Below, piece after piece: positions 1 to 9,000 of a stretch of DNA of 57,410 nt (position 1 is the stretch's first letter; each line of letters starts with the position of its first letter). A program made the position numbers and the translations under genes. The notes below the pieces were generated by a model. The model was given only the letters and a program-made list of their open reading frames with translations. It made no database searches and had not been told where the DNA came from. Source of the stretch: Branchiostoma floridae (Eukaryota > Chordata > Leptocardii > Amphioxiformes > Branchiostomatidae); the NCBI RefSeq assembly GCF_000003815.2, contig NC_049980.1, positions 16,507,603-16,565,012 of the forward strand. Reading direction: 5' to 3'.

Positions 1-53
1 CCCCGAGTCATTTTAATAGTTGCCATTTGTGCCATTTGCTCACACACTTCCAG

Positions 54-89
54 GTCCTGGGGAAGAAAATTCCTGTCAACCACCAAACG
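54..89 (+). CDS. Gene 1 linker exon (36 nt, phase 1-1)
   Basis: A small exon between a pyrimidine-rich AG acceptor and a GTAAG donor encodes a Gly/Pro/Glu linker with one Cys before two prolines. The exon and its left flank closely match the exon at 4664-4693, so it is the equivalent exon of an upstream module copy. Alone it would be unconvincing; the matching second copy and intact phase support it. Confidence 0.6.
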
Positions 90-3000
90 GTAAGATGACA
101 TTCTGTAAACTGCATCAAATCAATCGATCCATTTCAGTGAGAAACATACTTACTATAGCTTTAAAGGAAGGAAATATGGGAGCGAAGAGTCAATGACTTG
201 AATTCATTCTATAGGGATATGGCGATGTTCATAGATATAATTTCACGTTAAAGTAACGTCATCGAAATTGAAATTACACGGCAGTGGTGATCTTAGATAT
301 AAATTTAGATACAAGTTATAGTGTCACTCCATAAATGCTGCTTATACGTCTAACGTTTCTGCATAACATCTTATGTATCGGTATTACTTCTTTTTGCCAA
401 ATCCCCACTAAGTTCGTCAGCATGTGTGGCACCGCTGAACCTGTTCTTGCTTCTGAATGGATCTGGTAGTAGATCAAAGCGTAGAGTTCAGAGACCACTT
501 ATCTTCAATTGAAACGTTGGGGAAAAGTGTAATAATATCTAAATTTGTGTCTCTAGCTCCTGGGTCCGGACTCTCACAATGCGGTAAGTGGCTGCTTCAA
601 TTTGTTTTGTAAGCTACGGTCGGAATTTCAAATATGAACTTCCCAAATAATGATAAAACATTTCTTAGACAAATGCAAATGGTTCCTTTGCCATTTGTCA
701 TAGAAAATACATATTCTTAATTGTTTTCTTGAAACTGAAATAACTATGCCTCATTGCTAGGTTTGATGTGCATGTGCTTTAATTTATTCTCTATCTGGGC
801 TAGGTTTGATGTGCATGTGCTTTAATTTATTCTCTATCTGGGCTAGGTTTGATGTGCATGTGCTTAATTCATTCTCTATCTGGGCTNNNNNNNNNNNNNN
901 NNNNNNNNNNNNNNNNNNNNNNNNNNNNNNNNNNNNNNNNNNNNNNNNNNNNNNNNNNNNNNNNNNNNNNNNNNNNNNNNNNNNNNATTTGTTCTCTATC
1001 TGGGCTAGTTTGGTGAGCATGTGCTTTATTTGTTCTCTATCTGGGCTAGGTTTGATGTGCATGTGCTTTAGTTTGTTCTCTATCTGGGCTAGGTTTGGTG
1101 AGCATGTGCTTTAATTTGTTCTCTATCTGGGCTAGGTTTGATGTGCATGTGCTTTAATTTATTCTCTATCTGGGCTAGGTTTGATGTGCATGTGCTTTAA
1201 TTTGTTCTCTATCTGGGCTAGGTTTGATGTGCATGTGCTTTAATTTGTTCTCTATCTGGGCTAGGTTTGGTGAGCATGTGCTTTAATTTGTTCTCTATCT
1301 GGGCTAGGTTTGGTGAGCATGTGCTTTAATTTGTTCTCTATCTGGGCTTTTTTTGATATGATGTGCATGTGCTTTAATTTGTTATCTCTCTGGGCTAGGT
1401 TTGGTGAGCATGTGCTTTAATTTGTTCTCTATCTGGGCTAGGTTTGGTGAGCATGTGCTTTAATTTGTTCTCTATCTGGGCTTTTTTTGATATGATGTGC
1501 ATGTGCTTTAATTTGTTATCTCTCTGGGCTAGGTTTGGTGAGCATGTGCTTTAATTTGTTCTCTATCTGGGCTAGGTTTGGTGAGCATGTGCTTTAATTT
1601 GTTCTCTATCTGGGCTTTTTTTGATATGATGTGCATGTGCTTTAATTTGTTCTCTATCTGGGCTAGGTTCGATGTGCATGTGCTTTAATTTGTTCTCTAT
1701 CTGGGCTAGGTTTGATGTGCGTGTGCTTTAATTTGTTCTCTATCTGGGCTAGGTTTGATGTGCATGTGCTTTAATTTGTTCTCTATCTGGGCTAGGTTTG
1801 ATGTGCATGTGCTTTAATTTGTTCTCTATCTGGGCTAGGTTTGGTGAGCATGTGCTTTAATTTGTTCTCTATCTGGGCTAGGTTTGATGTGCATGTGCTT
1901 TAATTTGTTCTCTATCTGGGCTAGGTTTGGTGAGCATGTGCTTTAATTTGTTCTCTATCTGGGCTAGGTTTGGTGAGCATGTGCTTTAATTTGTTCTCTA
2001 TCTGGGCTTTTTTTGATATGATGTGCATGTGCTTTAATTTGTTATCTCTCTGGGCTAGGTTTGGTGAGCATGTGCTTTAATTTGTTCTCTATCTGGGCTA
2101 GGTTTGGTGAGCATGTGCTTTAATTTGCTCTCTATCTGGGCTAGGTTCGATGTGCATGTGCTTTAATTTGTTCTCTATCTGGGCTAGGTTTGATGTGCAT
2201 GTGCTTTAATTTGTTCTCTATCTGGGCTAGGTTTGGTGAGCATGTGCTTTAATTTGTTCTCTATCTGGGCTAGGTTTGATGTGCATGTGCTTTAATTTGT
2301 TCTCTATCTGGGCTAGGTTTGGTGAGCATGTGCTTTAATTTGTTCTCTATCTGGGCTTTTTTTGATATGATGTGCATGTGCTTTAATTTGTTATCTCTCT
2401 GGGCTAGGTTTGGTGAGCATGTGCTTTAATTTGTTCTCTATCTGGGCTAGGTTTGGTGAGCATGTGCTTTAATTTGTTCTCTATCTGGGCTAGGTTTGAT
2501 GTGCATGTGCTTTAATTTGCTCTCTATCTGGGCTAGGTTTGATGTGCATGTGCTTTAATTTGCTCTCTATCTGGGCTAGGTTTGATGTGCATGTGCTTTA
2601 ATTTGCTCTCTATCTGGGCTAGGTTTGATGTGCATGTGCTTTAATTTGCTCTCTATCTGGGCTAGGTTTGATGTGCGTGTGCTTTAATTTGCTCTCTATC
2701 TGGGCTAGGTTTGGTGAGCATGTGCTTTAATTTGTTCTCTATCTGGGCTAGGTTTGATGTGCATGTGCTTTAATTTGCTCTCTATCTGGGCTAGGTTTGA
2801 TGTGCGTGTGCTTTAATTTGCTCTCTATCTGGGCTAGGTTTGATGTGCATGTGCTTTAATTTGTTCTCTATCTGGGCTAGGTTTGATGTGCATGTGCTTT
2901 AATTTGCTCTCTATCTGGGCTAGGTTTGATGTGCATGTGCTTTAATTTGCTCTCTATCTGGGCTAACCCTCGCTGGGATGTATCAGACGAGAACAAAACC

Positions 3001-6000
3001 CTTGATGCCTATGTCGAAAGAGATTTGGGCTAACAAGCACACATCTTCCCTGTTTTTTGGTGCAAAAAGACTTATCATAACTGGATAAAAGTTGAAACAG
3101 ATAACAATATCTACGCAAGGTAACAGTTGACCAAGCACCTGGATAGGCTGATACCTGCAACACCTGGCCGTTTCCTAAGTCTATTGAAATTGCTTTAATA
3201 AATGTTACCTTCCATATCTTATCACCTGGATGTCTACTCTCCAACGAAGTAACATTATCAATCCTACAGCTGCTGTCAGGACCAACATTGCCCTGGGACG
3301 TCCAGCGGAGCAGTCCAGTGTCGCTCACGGGGGCGCCCCTGGACGGGCGGTGGACGGGAACAACAACAGACAATGGTCAGGAAACTCCTGCACCCACACC
3401 AACAACGAAAACCAGCCGTGGTGGCGGGTCGACTTGGGGTCCTCCAAGTGCGTTGATCGTGTTGTCGTCACCAACCGCCAGGACTGTTGCTCAGAACGAC
3501 TGCAAGGCTTCAAGGTGTACATCGGAGACAACCCGAATGTTGCCGCTAACCCTACATGTGGGGGAGCGCAGTCCGTGAGCGGCAAGATGACAATCAGCGT
3601 GGACTGTGGTGGTCGGACGGGCCGGTACGTGGGGATAGCTCTGCCGGGCACACAGCCTCTAACACTGTGTGAAGTGCAGGTCTTTGGAGGTATGTTATTT
3701 GCTTCCTTCCTCTTTCCTTTGTAGTTAACCTGGCACTATTTTGCATGGCAATAGCTGGAAAGTTGAAACTATGTTAGATAGTATCAGGTCCCATTTTATC
3801 TTGGTGTATCTCCAAGCAGAGATTTCTGTCGGGAAGGATATTTGAATTGAATTGAATGAAAGACTTTTAGTGTACATTCATGTCTCGACGGGCTAGGTAC
3901 AGGTCGCTGATGGTGTGACTTAAGAAACATAGACAGGAAAGTAGAAACAACAATATACATACAAGTTAACTGAACGAAGTTGCTAAGCTAACAGGATGGC
4001 CAACATCTCCTCACTTTTTTGTACAAATGTAGGTATAGGAACAGATAATGTTTGATGTACAAGCTTTATCTAGGCGCATCTCATATAAACAATTATCCCT
4101 GGCATCAAGATGTTCAAAGTACGGAAACTCTTTTTAATAGTTACCGGGATTTCGTCTACGGCAGCTTTATATAATGTTTGAATTTGTGTCTGTAGGTGCT
4201 GTGTTCGGAATTCCAGCGCCACTACCCCCACAATGTGGTATGTAGATGCTACAAACTGTTGACATTTTTTTTTTGTAAATTAGGATCCAAATATGATCCA
4301 GATATGGATAAAACATGGTTTCAATGTGAAGGGTTGGTCATAGAAAATACAGTAATCTTATAGTTTAAAAATCTTTCTTAGAGCTGAATCAACTCTTTCT
4401 CAGTACTAGTTTTTTGGTATGCGTGTGCTTTTATTTGTTCTCTGTCTGGGCTAATGCCTGAACATAGGTCCTTTATGCCTTGTGCCGAAAACTCAAACCA
4501 CAAAAACGTTTATCTTCGCAAGGCAACAGCTACTCAAGCACCTGAATAGGCTGATACCTGGAACACTTGACTGTTTCCAAAATCTATCCAGTTGCTTTAG
4601 TACCTTTCATATCTGATTGCCTGGATATCTACATTTTAATCATTGTCATTTGCACACTTCCAGGTCCTGGACAAGACTGTGAACAACCAGGCGGTAAGAT
4701 AAAAGTTAAACCATTTAGTAAGCTATGTCTATGTCCTTTCAGACCATTATGATGAACGACACGAATCCATGGACTGATATTGATAAACATCCGATTTGCA
4801 TGCCATACATCTCCCATACATCTGCTTCTCAAGACATTACCTAGGGTCATCTTGGGTTCTTCCTTTTACACGTGATCAACCTAAACTTTTGCATGATTCT
4901 GTTATTTTCATAAGAATACATCAGCCTTGGCTGTTGGCGAGACACCGGTGATAGAGCCATCCCAACTCTGGAAGGTTCCGACCCGCGTCTGGACGGGCCT
5001 TACCAAAACCGCCAGGACGCCATCCGAAAGTGTTACAACGTCGCCAAGGATCGAGGATTCTCCTACTTTGCGGTGCAGAACGGAGGGTGGTGCGCCTCTT
5101 CCCCCATCGCTGGAGAAACCTACCAGAAGTACGGACGTTCTTCAACCTGTGGTAACGACGGCGAAGGAGGGCCCTGGGGTAATGAGGTGTACAAAATCAC
5201 AGGTGAGAGCCAATGTGACCCATGTGTGTTGCCAGTTACTGGAACTTACAGGCACTACAGACCTGGATATAACCAGCGATGTTTTTGATTCTTCGTCAAT
5301 CATTTCGATCCCGGTGATGATGATTATTTGACGAGCTAGAATAAACAAATGTCTTGTATCTCTCTGCAGATGCCCGGCCGGAGATTGTAAGCCTTGGGTG
5401 CTGGCGGGACACCGCGGACAGAGCCATCCCGACTATGGAGGGGTCGGACGCACGTCTGGACGGAAGTTATCAGGCTCGTCAGGACGCCATCAACAAGTGC
5501 AGCAAACTGGCCAAGGCTCGTGGTTTCAACTTCTTTGCGGTGCAAAACGGAGGTTGGTGCGCCTCTTCAGCCACCGCTGGTCAGACCTACAGGAAGTACG
5601 GACCGTCCACAAGCTGCAAAACGGACGGCGAAGGCGGGCCCTGGGGGAACCAGGTGTACCAAATCACAGGTTTGTGTATCGTTACTGATGGATTCAAGAA
5701 TATATCTGTCCTCGATCGAAGTGGTTAGATTGGTAGATTTTTTTCTGCCCTCATTACCATTTGTTGTCCTTAACGAGGACAGCAATTCGCAAGTGGGATT
5801 TCGAAAGTGCAGTCCATTTTCCAGTTGCGACACTTTGAATTCAACAACACTTCTAGAAATGACCGACTGACCGACCGACTGACAAAATACACAGACTGTA
5901 GCTTAAAGGGAAGGATATAGGTAGGGGAACGTAATGTCAATAAATTCTTCCAGAGATGGCTAAGATGGTGTTCAAAGATACTTTGCAAGTTAAAGTAACT

Positions 6001-9000
6001 TAATTGAAATTACAATCCGTCGGTGATCTCAATATAGATATAGGCTAGTGCGAATTCAGAAATGCTGACAAAACATATCTAATTTGTCTGCATCACTTGT
6101 CTTTTTACAAAACTCTACCAGGTTCGTCAGCATGTGTGGCACCGCTGGACCTTTTCTTGCTCCTGGACGGATCTGGCAGCGTAGGAACTGCAAACTTCGA
6201 CAAGGTGAAACAGTTTGCTGCCGATGTGGTCAACAGCTTTGACGTCAGCCCGACTGCCACCAGGGTTGGTGTGGCACAGTACTCTGACAGGAACAGGTGG
6301 GCTTCTGGACTTTTGTGTCTCCTGCACACAGACTAGCATGTAGAACAATGTATGGAGACATGATAATGCCCGGTCAATAATATAGGTACCATCATCATCA
6401 TCATGCCAGGTGTCTTTAAGAGCTAGTATTCTGCGTATTGATCTAGCAGTGACTTCAGATTTTATTTATCTATCCAAGCATTTACAGCTTAGATGTTAGT
6501 AACTACTATTATTCATTTCTCAGTTTGGTGTTTAACCTGGGAGACCATGCAGACAAGCCGTCTACCGTGAGCGCCATTAACGGCATCTCGTACCAGAGAG
6601 GCGGCACGAAGACCGGGGCTGCTCTGGAGTTCGTCCGCCAGAATGCTGCATGGAGGGGAGGTGCTGTCCCAAAAGTACGTAACGACATGTAGAGATTAAA
6701 TCCAACCTGTGGAAGTGATCCCATCTACATAAATGCAATGCGATCGCTTTAAGTAGTTTCTTAGGTGATTTCCCTATTGGTAGACCACCTAGAGTGACCA
6801 CCTGTCCACTTAGACCAGCTTTCATTGGTCTCCCCGGTCTTGGGCAGTTTTGACCGTACATTACTATCCTACACATGTATCTACACATCATGACAAAGAC
6901 ACGGATGAATCCGCGTACTCCTACAGGTGATGATCGTGTTGACAGACGGGAAGTCTGGTGATGCCGTAGCGGCGCCATCTCAGAGCCTGGCCGCGGACGG
7001 AGTGGCAGTCTATGCCATCGGGGTGGGAAACTTTGATCATGCGGAACTCCTACAGATTGCCAACAGCGACCAAGACAAGGTGATTGAGTTGACCGACTTC
7101 AATGCCCTGGCCACGAAGATTGACGACATTGCTAAAGTTGTCTGCTCATCTGTGTCAGACGGTATGTTCCGATTTGGTACTTACATGGTTAACTGTTACA
7201 CACTCATCTACATCAATTTTGTGCAGGAACTCGATTTATATGCATGCCTATCTCATTGGTTACTAACCCAATTGCTTTTGTACATAGTTTCAATTTATGT
7301 TTTATCATTCTGTATTGAAAAATATTCACTACATGGGTTTGGGCCTTGATGATGTGTTTAAGCTCTTGATCCTGCCCCTTTCTTTTCAGGTTGCCCTAGT
7401 GGCTACAAGAGCCATAGTGGGATCTGCTACAAGGCATTCAACACGAAAAAGACGTTCGTTCAGGCATCTAAGGCTTGCTACGCGGATGGCGGCACCCTTG
7501 CCATGCCCCGGGATGCCGCCACTAACGCCTTCATCAAGTCCCTGAAGGACGATGTCGACCCGTCCGGTTTCTTCTGGTTCGGTCTGGTGGATCAGCACCA
7601 GGAGAATGAGTGGGTTTGGATAGACGGTCGGCCTCTCGGCAGCTTCAGCGATTGGAAACCAGGAGAGCCAAACAATGCAGGCGATGAGGACTTTGCCGAG
7701 TACTTCCCTACACAATGGAACGACGTGGGCGGGAACGCAAAAAACAGAAAATTCATCTGCCAAGTAATTCCAATAGGTACGTCATCATAATGCTGTTCAA
7801 CGTTTTGTACACTTTCAATTCTAATGACTACGAGTTTAGATGCAGATCATGTTGGAAATGGCAAAGCGTTACAAAAAAGATCAAACAACGTGTTTTGTGT
7901 GCCCCATCTAACTTTATTTCTAACCTATACTATTGACGCAGATTGCCCAGAAGGCTACGTGTACCATCCACCTAGTCGCATGTGCTACAAAGCCTTCGAT
8001 GTCAAGAAAAACAACGAAGGAGCGATCGAAGCCTGCTCTGCAGACGGAGGTTCCCTTGCCATGCCCGGTGATGCCACCACAAACGTGTTCCTCATCTACC
8101 TGAAGAATGCTGTCGACAACAAAGCCTTGTTCCGCTTCGGACTGACAGACGAGCACGAGGAAGGAGGGTGGATGAGGGCCGACGGCATCGCCCTGGGGAA
8201 CTTCCAGCCGTGGGGTCCAGGAGAACCGAATAACCTAAGAAACGAAGACTGCGCCGAGTACTTCCCTGGGAGTCATCCTAAGAACAAAAGAAACAAGTGG
8301 AACGATGGGCCATGTGCCAATCAAAATCGGAAGTTTATCTGCCAAGTCGTCCCGAAAGGTAAGTTCTACAAGTCATTCCTCTTGTCCAGACTATAACTCA
8401 ACCAATACCAATACCATAAATGAGTTCCCTACATATCATGAAGCATTCCTATAATTTGCTTTACTTTCGCTATCTTCTGTAGACTGTCCCAAAGGCTACA
8501 AGCAGAGCGGTGCAAGCTGCTACAAGGCCTTCGACACGAGGAAGAATCACGACGAAGCTGCGAAGATTTGTAGGGCTGAAGGAGGGTCTCTGGCCATGCC
8601 CCAAGATCAGGCTACTAACGACTTCTTGGTCAACCTGAAGAACGAGGTGGACGGCACTTCGTGGTTCTGGCTGGGAGCGGATGACAAGAACGACGAGGGC
8701 ACGTGGCAGTACGCGGACGGCGAGCCCTTCGGGAGCTACAGGAACTGGTTCCCGGGTGAACCGAACCAGGCCGGCGGGAACGAGGACTGTCTGATGATGT
8801 TCGAGAGCCCCAGGAACATGTGGAATGATCAAGGCTGCGCAACAAAACAGAAGTTCATCTGCCAAATCAAAATGCCAAGTAAGTTTACCATAGAAATGGT
8901 CTTTGGGGGCACTGAGCTTTCCGTTTTGGAACAGACATCCTACTAGTTGCAAGCAGATGTAGGTAGAAGTTAGATGATACTAAATTAAATATGATTCCAA

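Noticed and set aside
784-1114. Open frames on both strands across the 43-bp array and gap
   Set aside because: They arise because a 43-bp unit cycles through three frames and because the N-run was treated as coding; no splice or start support.
760-2965. CRISPR array
   Set aside because: Units abut with no unique spacers, the host is a eukaryote, and the array is an intronic minisatellite.
6397-6411. ATC microsatellites (also near 21943 and 45290)
   Set aside because: Short simple repeats without further significance.
8470-8952. Long minus-strand frame (160 codons) antisense to CTLD3, repeated at 24766-25248
   Set aside because: Mirror of a GC-rich conserved coding exon; it runs across splice sites and has no domain.
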